Source: Flavobacteriales bacterium UBA2104 (lineage in GTDB: Bacteria > Bacteroidota > Bacteroidia > Flavobacteriales_D > Crocinitomicaceae). From it: 26,870 bases of DNA. Below, one piece after another: positions 15,853 through 24,700 of the stretch (positions are counted from its first letter, which is position 1; every line of letters begins with the position of its first letter). The stretch covers positions 1 to 26,870 of the forward strand of contig DCYS01000021.1 in the NCBI GenBank assembly GCA_002331485.1, in the 5' to 3' direction. The notes beneath the pieces were generated by a model. That model made no database searches. It worked only from the letters and a program-made list of their open reading frames with translations, and was not told the origin of the DNA. A program made the translations under genes and the position numbers.

Positions 15853-16428
15853 ATGTTAAACATTGTTTTATTTGGCCCTCCGGGTGCAGGAAAAGGTACT
15901 CAATCACAACGGTTAATCGAGAAATATGATCTAGTTCATTTATCAACAGGTGATATTTTTCGAGCGAATATTGGGGGTAATACAGAATTAGGTAAGCTTG
16001 CGAAAAGTTACATCGACAAAGGTCAGTTAGTTCCAGATGAAGTAACAATCAATATGCTGGGTTCAGAAGTCAAGAAGCATCCAGATGCGAAAGGATTTAT
16101 ATTTGATGGATTTCCTAGAACTAAAGCTCAAGCTGGAGCTCTTGACGAATTGATGTCCGAGATCGGAAGTTCTATTACAGCAATGATCGCACTAGACGTT
16201 CCAGAAGAAGAATTGAAGCAAAGACTTAAGAAGAGAGCTGAAGATTCGGGGCGTTCTGATGATGCTGATCCAAAAGTCATTGCTAACCGAATCGAGGTTT
16301 ACAAAAATGAAACTGCTCCGGTAAAATCATATTATCAGGAACAGAATAAGTTCTACTCTATTGACGGACTTGGAGCTATTTCTGAGATCACAGATCGTAT
16401 GTTTGACACTGTCGAACAAATAAAATAG
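15853..16428 (+). CDS. adk: Adenylate kinase
   Basis: A 191-residue enzyme interconverting ATP + AMP and 2 ADP. It has the P-loop LFGPPGAGKGTQS, the AMP-binding stretch LSTGDIFRANI, FDGFPRTKAQA and the lid arginines in KKRAEDSGRSDDAD. The lid is short and lacks the zinc-binding cysteines, the form usual in Bacteroidota. It begins 14 bases after hpt and ends 8 bases before obg. Confidence 0.97.
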   Translation: MLNIVLFGPPGAGKGTQSQRLIEKYDLVHLSTGDIFRANIGGNTELGKLAKSYIDKGQLVPDEVTINMLGSEVKKHPDAKGFIFDGFPRTKAQAGALDELMSEIGSSITAMIALDVPEEELKQRLKKRAEDSGRSDDADPKVIANRIEVYKNETAPVKSYYQEQNKFYSIDGLGAISEITDRMFDTVEQIK

Positions 16429-16436
16429 TAGCTTGA

Positions 16437-17426
16437 ATGGCATCAGATAATTTTGTTGACTACGTAAAGATATTCTGTCGGTCAGGAAACGGGGGTAGTG
16501 GTTCTCGACATATGAAAAGAGAGAAGTACACGCCAAAAGGTGGTCCTGATGGTGGTGACGGAGGACGTGGTGGACATATTATCTTGAAAGGTAGTAATCA
16601 TGTTTGGACACTACTTCACTTGAAGTATCAGAAGCACATTAAGGCCGAGCATGGGGAGCCTGGAAGAGGGAACTTAATGACTGGAGCAGAAGGATCTGAT
16701 ACCTACATTGAAGTTCCGGTTGGAACGATTGCCAGAGATGCCGAAACCAACGAAGTTCTTTTCGAGATCAGTGAGCATGATGAAGAGGTGATACTCATGA
16801 AAGGAGGTCGTGGAGGTCGTGGAAATAACCACTTTAAGTCTTCAGTTAATCAAGCTCCGGAATATGCTCAGCCCGGAGAAGAAGGTTCAGAGGGTTGGTG
16901 TATTCTCGAGCTAAAAGTTCTTGCTGATGTTGGACTAGTTGGCTTTCCAAATGCCGGCAAAAGCACACTTTTATCTGTTGTTTCTGCTGCAAAACCTGAG
17001 ATTGCTAATTATGCATTTACAACGCTGAGACCTAACCTGGGTATGGTTGAGTATCGCAATAACCAGTCTTTTGTAATGGCTGATATTCCAGGAATCATTG
17101 AAGGAGCTCACGAAGGCAAAGGTCTTGGACTTCGCTTTCTTAGGCATATTGAAAGGAATGCCGTTCTGTTATTTATGGTTCCTGCAGATAGTGACGACAT
17201 CAAAAAAGAGTATCATATCTTATTGGATGAATTAAAAAAATATAATCCTGAACTACTCGATAAAGATCGATTACTGGCAATTTCAAAGTCAGACATGTTG
17301 GATGAGGAATTAATGAGCGAAATTGCTGAAGATCTGCCAGAGATCGAAAGTATATTCATCTCATCAGTCTCAGGGTTGAACATGCAGCAACTAAAAGATA
17401 TGGTTTGGAAAACCTTGCATAAATGA
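16437..17426 (+). CDS. obgE: Obg GTPase (CgtA)
   Basis: A 329-residue GTPase that binds the 50S subunit and acts in ribosome assembly and growth control. The glycine-rich Obg domain covers residues 1-155 (GGDGGRGGHI, GGRGGRGNNHF). The G domain has G1 GFPNAGKST, switch motif DIPGIIEGAHEGKGLG and G4 ISKSD in place of NKxD. The G4 serine is common in Bacteroidota Obg as far as I recall. No C-terminal OCT domain is present. Its stop overlaps the PAP2 start by 4 bases (ATGA). Confidence 0.96.
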   Translation: MASDNFVDYVKIFCRSGNGGSGSRHMKREKYTPKGGPDGGDGGRGGHIILKGSNHVWTLLHLKYQKHIKAEHGEPGRGNLMTGAEGSDTYIEVPVGTIARDAETNEVLFEISEHDEEVILMKGGRGGRGNNHFKSSVNQAPEYAQPGEEGSEGWCILELKVLADVGLVGFPNAGKSTLLSVVSAAKPEIANYAFTTLRPNLGMVEYRNNQSFVMADIPGIIEGAHEGKGLGLRFLRHIERNAVLLFMVPADSDDIKKEYHILLDELKKYNPELLDKDRLLAISKSDMLDEELMSEIAEDLPEIESIFISSVSGLNMQQLKDMVWKTLHK

Positions 17427-18013
17427 TTGAATGGTTAGAACAGATCGATCAACAAATCATTGTATTTATCAATGGGCTTCATTCTCCTTTCTTTGATGAA
17501 TTGATGTGGTACTTAAGCAGTAAGTTCTTATGGTTCCCTTTCTACATTTTTCTTTTCGTTCTTGTTTACATTAAGTTTAGCCTGCGTTCGGCAATATTAT
17601 TCACTCTAATTGGCTTTGCTGCTGTGGGACTTGCAGACTTCCTGGCTACGTTTGTATTCAAAGAAGGGATTGCAAGATATAGACCGTCCCACAATCTGAG
17701 CATAAGGCACCTTTTACATTTTTACGAATTCAAACCTGGTGAATATTATCAAGGTGGTCAATATGGGTTTGTATCCGGACACGCAACGAATTCTTTTGTC
17801 ATTGCGCTAATGTTTATACAACGATTGCGCTATTCTTATAAATGGATAACGCCTTTACTCTTAATTTGGGCTATATTAGTGTGTTATAGTCGAATGTATC
17901 TCGGTGTCCACTACTTATCAGACATTATAGGTGGAGCAATTCTAGGATCATTGATCGCTTTTATCATGTATCAATTGTACAACAAGGTTTTGAGACGATT
18001 CTCAACTACTTAG
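17423..18013 (+). CDS. PAP2-family membrane phosphatase
   Basis: A 196-residue integral membrane phosphatase of the PAP2/undecaprenyl-diphosphatase-like group. All three active-site motifs are present: K-x6-RP in KEGIARYRP, SGH in VSGHATN, and S-R-x5-H-x3-D in SRMYLGVHYLSD. About five to six hydrophobic helices surround them. Substrates in this family are lipid phosphates such as undecaprenyl diphosphate or phosphatidate; which one is not decidable here. It overlaps the end of obgE by 4 bases and its stop codon overlaps the convergent acyltransferase stop. Confidence 0.92.
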   Translation: MIEWLEQIDQQIIVFINGLHSPFFDELMWYLSSKFLWFPFYIFLFVLVYIKFSLRSAILFTLIGFAAVGLADFLATFVFKEGIARYRPSHNLSIRHLLHFYEFKPGEYYQGGQYGFVSGHATNSFVIALMFIQRLRYSYKWITPLLLIWAILVCYSRMYLGVHYLSDIIGGAILGSLIAFIMYQLYNKVLRRFSTT

Positions 18014-19332
18014 GCAACTGGCACGATTTTCATTATCTCTTTCATTATAGCCTCTCGCTCAACTCCAATTCCAGCTACATCCATTTTTGAAATGCGCATT
18101 CTATTCTTATAGGAGCTATATCGTCTAAACCATTGGTAAGCAATAACACCTGAAAGTGGAGAGATCACAAAATAATTTAGCAACCATAGTGGCCACGAAG
18201 GAAAAATCAAGTAATACCCCAAGAACAGGAATATTAGATTGAAAAAGCCGATAGCAACTACACCAAGCATCATCTTGACACTACCCCAGAATACTGTTCT
18301 TTTGAAGGACTTTTCTACGAAACCTTTAATAAATCTATACGGAAGATAATTCTGAAAAACTCCCAAGATCATGAATGGAAACATAGTAATTAGAAACAAA
18401 AGGTCTTTTGATCTCTTCCATCGATTTGATCGCACTTGAAAAAAGTCATTTTCCTCAATATTGTGTTTCTTTTGGAGAGAGAAATAGGAGTTCATTCTTT
18501 CACCCAGCTTATAAAGCTCTTCTTTCTGATGATCGTTTGTACTATTGAACCATGCTGCTAAACGCTTCGAATACTTCCATCTATCAATGAGTGAAATGTT
18601 CTTATCGGAATCAACACTATTCATCCCTTTTCGGGTAAAACGCATGATCATTTCATGAATGGGAGCCAATTCCTTTTCTCTAACATCAGTGATTTGATCC
18701 CTCATTCTTCGCTCAACCTCTTGAGTTAAAAGCGTAATCGTCCTACTCGGATCCTTTTCGTAATCGTCCTTGTAGTCATTTAAACAGATCGGCTCGCTAT
18801 TGGAAATAACAACATCACTGCCAATTCTATTTCTATCAGAGTAATTTACACCTATGGCTTGAATATAGATCGGTTTTCTCCAATTCTCATTTTCGAGCGC
18901 TCCAAAACCAATTCTAACAGCTCCCTTCTTTACTGGTTTTAGCCTTCGAATAAAAGTATCATCTGTAAAGCCTTCAGCAAACATTAAAAGACTTCTTCCA
19001 TATTTCAATACGCGATAACACTTTTGGAACACCTCCTCGTTTTTCGCTTTTGTATCTTCACCATCATGTTGTCGATATATCGGAAACATATGTGAGGCCC
19101 ATAAAACTGGTTTAAGTAAAGGAGTAAATACATCCGATCGTGTCATAAAAAACACAATTGGCGGTTGACTACATGCAATGACCAGAGGATCCATAAAAGA
19201 AGCTGCATGATTACTCGCATATATAGTTCTTGCAAACCTTTTCTTAGGCTTGTTAACATTTATAAAGCGAGGATAATATACCCATAAGGTATATTTTAAT
19301 AAATACTTCAGTAATAAATATAGCGGCCTCAT
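18010..19332 (-). CDS. PlsC-type lysophospholipid acyltransferase with C-terminal membrane region
   Basis: A 440-residue protein. The N-terminal half holds the acyltransferase motifs: NHAASFMDPL (H42 and D48, an H-x5-D spacing as in the yeast GAT/SCT1-like subgroup) and FAEGFTDDTFIRRLKPVKKGAVRI (E120, G121). It should transfer acyl chains to a glycerophosphate or lysophosphatidate acceptor at the inner membrane. The C-terminal half has an alpha-helical spacer and three hydrophobic segments at about residues 308-400 (LLFLITMFPFMILGVF; MMLGVVAIGFFNLIFLFLGYYLIF; LNYFVISPLSGVIAYQWF). This is about twice the length of ordinary PlsC. A candidate -7 element lies at 19355-19362. It could also be part of an operon with the GAF/HisKA_2 gene 53 bases upstream. 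Confidence 0.87.
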   Translation of the reverse strand: MRPLYLLLKYLLKYTLWVYYPRFINVNKPKKRFARTIYASNHAASFMDPLVIACSQPPIVFFMTRSDVFTPLLKPVLWASHMFPIYRQHDGEDTKAKNEEVFQKCYRVLKYGRSLLMFAEGFTDDTFIRRLKPVKKGAVRIGFGALENENWRKPIYIQAIGVNYSDRNRIGSDVVISNSEPICLNDYKDDYEKDPSRTITLLTQEVERRMRDQITDVREKELAPIHEMIMRFTRKGMNSVDSDKNISLIDRWKYSKRLAAWFNSTNDHQKEELYKLGERMNSYFSLQKKHNIEENDFFQVRSNRWKRSKDLLFLITMFPFMILGVFQNYLPYRFIKGFVEKSFKRTVFWGSVKMMLGVVAIGFFNLIFLFLGYYLIFPSWPLWLLNYFVISPLSGVIAYQWFRRYSSYKNRMRISKMDVAGIGVEREAIMKEIMKIVPVA

Positions 19333-19354
19333 ACTACAAGGTGAAAATTTGCCC

Positions 19355-19362
19355 CAAAACTA
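19355..19362 (-). promoter_or_regulatory. Candidate -7 element for the acyltransferase gene
   Basis: TAGTTTTG on the minus strand matches TAnnTTTG and would give a leader of about 18 nt before the ATG at 19332. No TTG is found at the usual -33 distance, so it may be fortuitous in this AT-rich spacer. Confidence 0.3.
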
Positions 19363-19385
19363 ATACTTTTCAAGATTATAAGGAA

Positions 19386-20645
19386 TCAGTCTATAGGATT
19401 AAAACAAAGTTTCACTTGGTTACCCTCAATGAACTTGAAATCAACTTCACCCTCCATTTGCTCTACTAAAGCACTGATCAATACATTTGATAGTTTATCA
19501 TCATCTATGTTGAAGTCGGAAAATATAGATTGTCGTTCAGTATCCTCTATGATCAAACGATATGTATGATCATTCTCACAATCGCTTAAGGAAATTTTAA
19601 ATTCAATTTGCTCCGTTCCAGACCCAAGAAGATCGACCCAAACCTGAATAACTTCAGTTAAGAACAAACCTAACGGAACAAGAGTATTTAAGCTCATATG
19701 CTCAAAGCGAACATTTTCACTAAAGGAAATATAAGTTTCCTCATGAAGACTTTTGAGATAATTCATTAGGTCGCGTATATATGAAGCAATGTCGACGAGG
19801 TTCATCTCCATTGACTTATATATATTTTGATGTATGAGAGCCATCGCCTGAACACGATTATGTATCTCCTTAAGATCATTATTTCCTCCCTCTCTACTCA
19901 AATACATCTTCAAAATACTTGAGATGATCTGTAAATTATTATTTACCCGGTGATGTACCTCCTGAATGAGGGTTTCTCTCTTTTCATGATGATATTTTAA
20001 CTCACTATACTGAGAAGAAATAGCCTCAATTGCTCGATCAAGATCAGTACTCTTTCTCTCAAGAATATCTTCAAGTTTTGTCTTAATTAACGCTAACTCT
20101 TCATTTTCTTTAATCTTTACTAATGTACCAACTGTTATCGAAGCCAGAATTTCATATAGCTTTATATGATATTCATTGTAAAAGTTCTTTTCCGGATGCT
20201 CGCTACTGATCACAGCATAAACTTCATCGTTTACTTTTATTGGTATTTCAATTTCCGATCCGGCCTCGACGATATCCTTGACATAATTATCATCTTTTGT
20301 AACATCAGAAATAAGCATTGATTCACCTGTCATCGCTGTAGTTCCAGCGAACCCTTCTCCAAACTTTAATGTTAAACGATTTAAGATCTCACCCTCCTCT
20401 TGCTTGTGACCAAAGGCAGCAACTTGAAAAATTTCTCTTTTATCAGAATCTACCTTATAAATGACACAGTCTACTAAATTTAATTTAGGTGTTATCTCAT
20501 TAACAAGAATATTAAAAACATCCTCTTCGGATCTTGAGTTTATTACAGCTTTAGAATAGAAATGAATGATCTCAAGAAAAGAACTAAGTCCTCTTTGAGT
20601 CTCTAGTTCTTTTAAATTAAGGTTATGTTTAATGTTCCCATCCAT
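19386..20645 (-). CDS. GAF-HisKA_2 protein with degenerate ATPase domain (probable pseudokinase)
   Basis: A 419-residue soluble signalling protein without membrane segments. A GAF domain covers about residues 30-175 (FGEGFAGTTAMTGESMLISDV). A coiled coil at 176-225 leads to the HisKA_2 dimerisation domain with EVHHRVNNNLQIISSILKMY (His231/His232). The C-terminal domain aligns over its whole length with HATPase_c of the same family (VPLGLFLTEVIQ to ALVEQMEGEVDF), but the N-box asparagines are replaced (LTEVIQVWVDLL) and the G1 and G2 glycine motifs are lost (IIEDTERQS; DKLSNVLIS). It therefore probably cannot bind ATP in the usual way. No response regulator lies beside it. The neighbouring acyltransferase gene is 53 bases downstream. 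Confidence 0.87.
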   Translation of the reverse strand: MDGNIKHNLNLKELETQRGLSSFLEIIHFYSKAVINSRSEEDVFNILVNEITPKLNLVDCVIYKVDSDKREIFQVAAFGHKQEEGEILNRLTLKFGEGFAGTTAMTGESMLISDVTKDDNYVKDIVEAGSEIEIPIKVNDEVYAVISSEHPEKNFYNEYHIKLYEILASITVGTLVKIKENEELALIKTKLEDILERKSTDLDRAIEAISSQYSELKYHHEKRETLIQEVHHRVNNNLQIISSILKMYLSREGGNNDLKEIHNRVQAMALIHQNIYKSMEMNLVDIASYIRDLMNYLKSLHEETYISFSENVRFEHMSLNTLVPLGLFLTEVIQVWVDLLGSGTEQIEFKISLSDCENDHTYRLIIEDTERQSIFSDFNIDDDKLSNVLISALVEQMEGEVDFKFIEGNQVKLCFNPID

Positions 20646-20725
20646 GGTGTTAGACAGAACAATTTAAGGAGTTTAAGCCATTGAAATAAAGAAAGCAAAA
20701 GGAAAATTAACGACTTTTCGACGAA

Positions 20726-21766
20726 CTACATCTTTTCATCGTCCTGTAACTCTTTTTTAATGTTACGATTCTTACCAATTATGACTCCTAATTGTAATTC
20801 ATGGACATAATTGCTACTTCTTTGAACCTGTCCCATGGCAACATCATATGCGTAACCAAACGTAAATCGCTGAGCGAAATTAAGCCCTACTGCAAAATTT
20901 AGAGCATCCCCAAATCTGTAGGCGATATTTGCCCAGTACTTACCATCATAAATAAACTTAGAACCTAAATTAAATGAGAACGGAGAGTTTCCAATTATCT
21001 GAGCCATAAAATGAGGTTGAATCGTAATATCAGTTGTTTCTAATGGCAAATCATACATCCCATACATAAACCAGTGTCTTCCAAACTGAGACTGAGTCAC
21101 AACGTCTTCAATGACCAAATCATTTTTTAACAATTGAGTACTTGAGATACCAAAATGGAATTGCTCAGCATAGAACGCGATTCCTGCATTCAAATCGAAG
21201 ATCGTTTGATTCGAATTGTTTACGAGGAAATTTGTGTATTCGATATCATCCTGATCCAGAAGCACAACTTTATCACTTCGAATTCCAAGATTCGAAATCC
21301 CGGCACTAACTCCTAAACTCAGCATAGTTTTCTTAGAAAACCTCAAATGATAGGCGTAACTAGCCATTGCACTCGTTTTCTGAAACGGTCCTATTTGGTC
21401 AGAAAGCACTCTACCACCCATAACGTGTTTGTTAACTCCAACTACCCTCTGTGGACTCTTGAACACACTAGACCCCGTCTCATCATCTGAAGAATTCATC
21501 TTATTATTGAATTCATCCAACACTTGTTTCTTAGGATTAAAACTTACTTCTGAATGACCAGTAGCATAAAAGCTTTGCGGCGTCCCCTCAATTCCTAACC
21601 ACTGTCGTCGATAACCAAGGTTAATCTGTATGGTCTTGGTAATTCCTCCTGCGGCAGGATTAAAGAAATATGCGTTATTATAATATTGAGAAAACTGAGC
21701 TTCTTGCTGAGAATATGCAGCAGTTAAAATCCCAAAAACAGTAAATATTGATAATATCGTTTTCAT
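20726..21766 (-). CDS. PorP/SprF family outer-membrane protein of type IX secretion
   Basis: A 346-residue protein with a signal peptide (1-19, MKTILSIFTVFGILTAAYS). The family hallmark QEAQFSQYYNNAYFFNPAAG follows, then YRRQWLGIEGTPQSFYATGH. The remainder is rich in alternating beta strands, fitting an outer-membrane barrel (GLNFAQRFTFGYAYDVAMG near the end). Members such as SprF help export or anchor specific T9SS cargo, and their genes usually sit next to the cargo gene. Here it starts 10 bases after the large HYR/CHU_C protein, so the two form a likely cargo-partner pair on one transcript. Confidence 0.92.
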   Translation of the reverse strand: MKTILSIFTVFGILTAAYSQQEAQFSQYYNNAYFFNPAAGGITKTIQINLGYRRQWLGIEGTPQSFYATGHSEVSFNPKKQVLDEFNNKMNSSDDETGSSVFKSPQRVVGVNKHVMGGRVLSDQIGPFQKTSAMASYAYHLRFSKKTMLSLGVSAGISNLGIRSDKVVLLDQDDIEYTNFLVNNSNQTIFDLNAGIAFYAEQFHFGISSTQLLKNDLVIEDVVTQSQFGRHWFMYGMYDLPLETTDITIQPHFMAQIIGNSPFSFNLGSKFIYDGKYWANIAYRFGDALNFAVGLNFAQRFTFGYAYDVAMGQVQRSSNYVHELQLGVIIGKNRNIKKELQDDEKM

Positions 21767-21776
21767 AATTCCTTTC

Positions 21777-24700
21777 TTATCTGATGATACTTATTGGTCC
21801 TGTAAGTTCAGTTCCTTGTTCGTCATTCAATAGTATTCTATAAAAATAAGTACCCACTGGAAGAAGTTCTCCTTCATTCATTCTCGTTCCGTTCCATGGG
21901 AATTCATAGCCTGTTGACTCAAACACGAGATTACCCCAACGGTTAACAATTCTAACTTGTGCTTCAGGATATAGAATGTTCAAGTTTTCGATTACAAATA
22001 GATCATTCTTACCATCTTCATTTGGTGTGATCACCGTTGGTATGATCGGTTCGTATTCTCCACATTGATCTCCTATTACAATGATCGTGTCTGTAGTTGT
22101 TGGACATACTGAATGACTTTGACCAAACACAATAATGTTCTCCCCTCCTGCAACACTTGTTACCGTAGGATTTGATGAAGTAGCATCCTCGATGTCTGCA
22201 GCACCTGAAATTACATACCAAATGGAATTCACGTCATCTTCTGTAGCTGTTCCTTGCAATGAGAAAGCTCCATCGGTTAAACACACTGTAGTATCTTGAC
22301 CGTCTATTTCAGCATCTTGCTTATTGAAAACAGTCAATGTATCTGAAGTTGATGGACAAGTTCCATTTGTTATTGTCCATGCAAGATCGTTCCATCCACT
22401 TACCAGGTCATATGCAACTGTATTTGGAGAATCAGGATCCAAGAAACTTACATTATTTATTGAGCTCCACATTCCATCTCCAGCACTTGGCTGATTTGCA
22501 GATATAGCAATTGAAGTGTCTCCACACAAGAATAAAGTGTCTTGTGTATTAGCTGGCAGTGGTTGTTCGTAAACAACAATTGTTACCGTATCTGATAAAC
22601 TTCCGCATGTAGGTGTGGAGATCGTCCAAACAAATGTGTTATTTCCATATGTCATATTATTTGCACCTGTAACGTTTGCAAACTCATTATTCAAAGTAGC
22701 TCCTCCTTCGATTATCGTCCACTCACCAGTTCCACTCGATGGTGAATTAGCTGTTAACGTTATACTCGTCGTATCACATAATCCAGTTGGCAAAGTGCTG
22801 ATAACAGCAGTATCCGGGAATTCTAAAACCTCAACCTGGAATGAACATGAAGCTGTATTTCCAGATGAATCTGCCACCTCATAAGATTGGATAGTCGTAC
22901 CAATTGGGAATTGATCTCCAGAGGTATATCCACTAACATCTGTCTGAGTAAGAACAAATCCATTACAGTTTTCCGTAACTACTGGCGCTGTGTATGTGAC
23001 AAAAGGGTCACATGTTGAAATATCCGCTGGACAATCGATCAGTGGATCAACAGACTCCGAGATCGTTAAGTTGAAAGAACATGTATCCGAATTTCCAGAA
23101 GGGTCTGTTGCTATCAACAATACTTCATGAGTACCTGTTCCGATAGAAGTACCATCAGCAGGAACCTGAGTTACCGTAACGTTAGTACAGTTGTCAGTAA
23201 CTGTAGCCAATGCAGTAAAGTCAGTTATCGAATAATCACAACTTGTTCCATTTGAGAATGTTTGATCCGCTGGACATGAAATACTTGGAGGAATTTGATC
23301 ATCCGGAATCACATCTACAAAACAAGTTCCTGTATTACCGCTTTCATCAGTTAGAGTTATTTCGATCTGATCACTTCCGGTTAAAGTTGTTCCTGGTGCG
23401 ATATCCTGAGAAACAGTCATATCTGCAAAAACAGAACAGTTATCTGTACCGGTAATAATGCCTGTTACATCTGGAGCTCCATATTCACAAGCTGAGTTCA
23501 CTGTGACTATTGTGTCATTCGAGCAATCTGGTACAGGTGGTACATTATCATTTAAAGTTACTTCCAGATCACATGTAGCAGAATTACCTGCCTGATCAGT
23601 AACTGTTATTGTAACTGTAGTTGTAGAATTAATGATCGTACCCACCGAAGGACTTTGAGATATCAAAAGATCTGCTGGAATATCACAGTTATCTGTTGCT
23701 GTTACCAGTCCGGTATAATCTGCAATATTTGCTTCACAGCTATTTCCAACATTTTCTACCTGATCAGGAGCACAGGTTGTTATAACTGGAGCTTCTCCAT
23801 CTTCTACAATAATATCGAATGAGCAAGTTGAAGAGTTCCCACTTGGATCATCGACAGTAACATTGATCGTATGAGTTCCCACCGGAAGAGTAGATCCAAT
23901 GGCAATGTCTTGCGAGAATGTTAGGTCAGCATTGATGTAACAATTATCGGAAAAAGTAACCTGTGAAGAATAATCTGGAACTGTGAATTCACAATTTGTC
24001 GTTGCACTTTCTGTAATTGAACCAGGACAGGTGATCTGAGGGCTTGTAGTATCAGTTAACGTAACATCAAATACGCAAGTACTAGTATTTCCAGCCTCAT
24101 CTTCTGCCGTCATTGTAATCGTTTGAACAGTACCCACACCACTTAATGTTGTTCCAACAGTTGGAGATTGTGTTACTATTATATCTGCACTAGCACTGCA
24201 ATTATCTGTTAAGCCTACAGCACCAATAAAATCTGGTATTTGAATTTCACAGTTTGCATCAGTAGCAATATCAACATCTGCAGGACATGAAATAACTGGG
24301 TCTTCATCATCGATTACCTCAACGTCAAAAGAACATGTATCAGTATTTCCATCAAGATCCTCAGCGACGATAGTTACTGTTGTAATTCCAGAGATCGTGG
24401 TTAACGCTGCGGGAGTTTGGGTAAATGTCATATCATTCACGTCAGTTACACAGTTATCTGACCATGTGATCTGGTCGGTATAATCTCTAAGTAGTGTATC
24501 ACAAGCACCTGAAGCAACACTTTGTGTCTGATCTCCAGGGCATGTTATAACTGGCGCTGTTGTATCAACTAGATCAACCAAGAAAGTACATGTTCTCGTA
24601 TTCCCATATTCGTCAGTTGCATTAATGGCCACAGTTTGATCTGCACTTATCGTTGTTCCAGAAGCTGGAGTTTGAGTAATAGTAAGATCCCCAAATGCAG

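Noticed and set aside
22018..22221. Second minus-strand open frame inside the HYR-protein gene
   Set aside because: It is a shadow frame of a repetitive Cys/Thr-rich coding region with no start context or family match.
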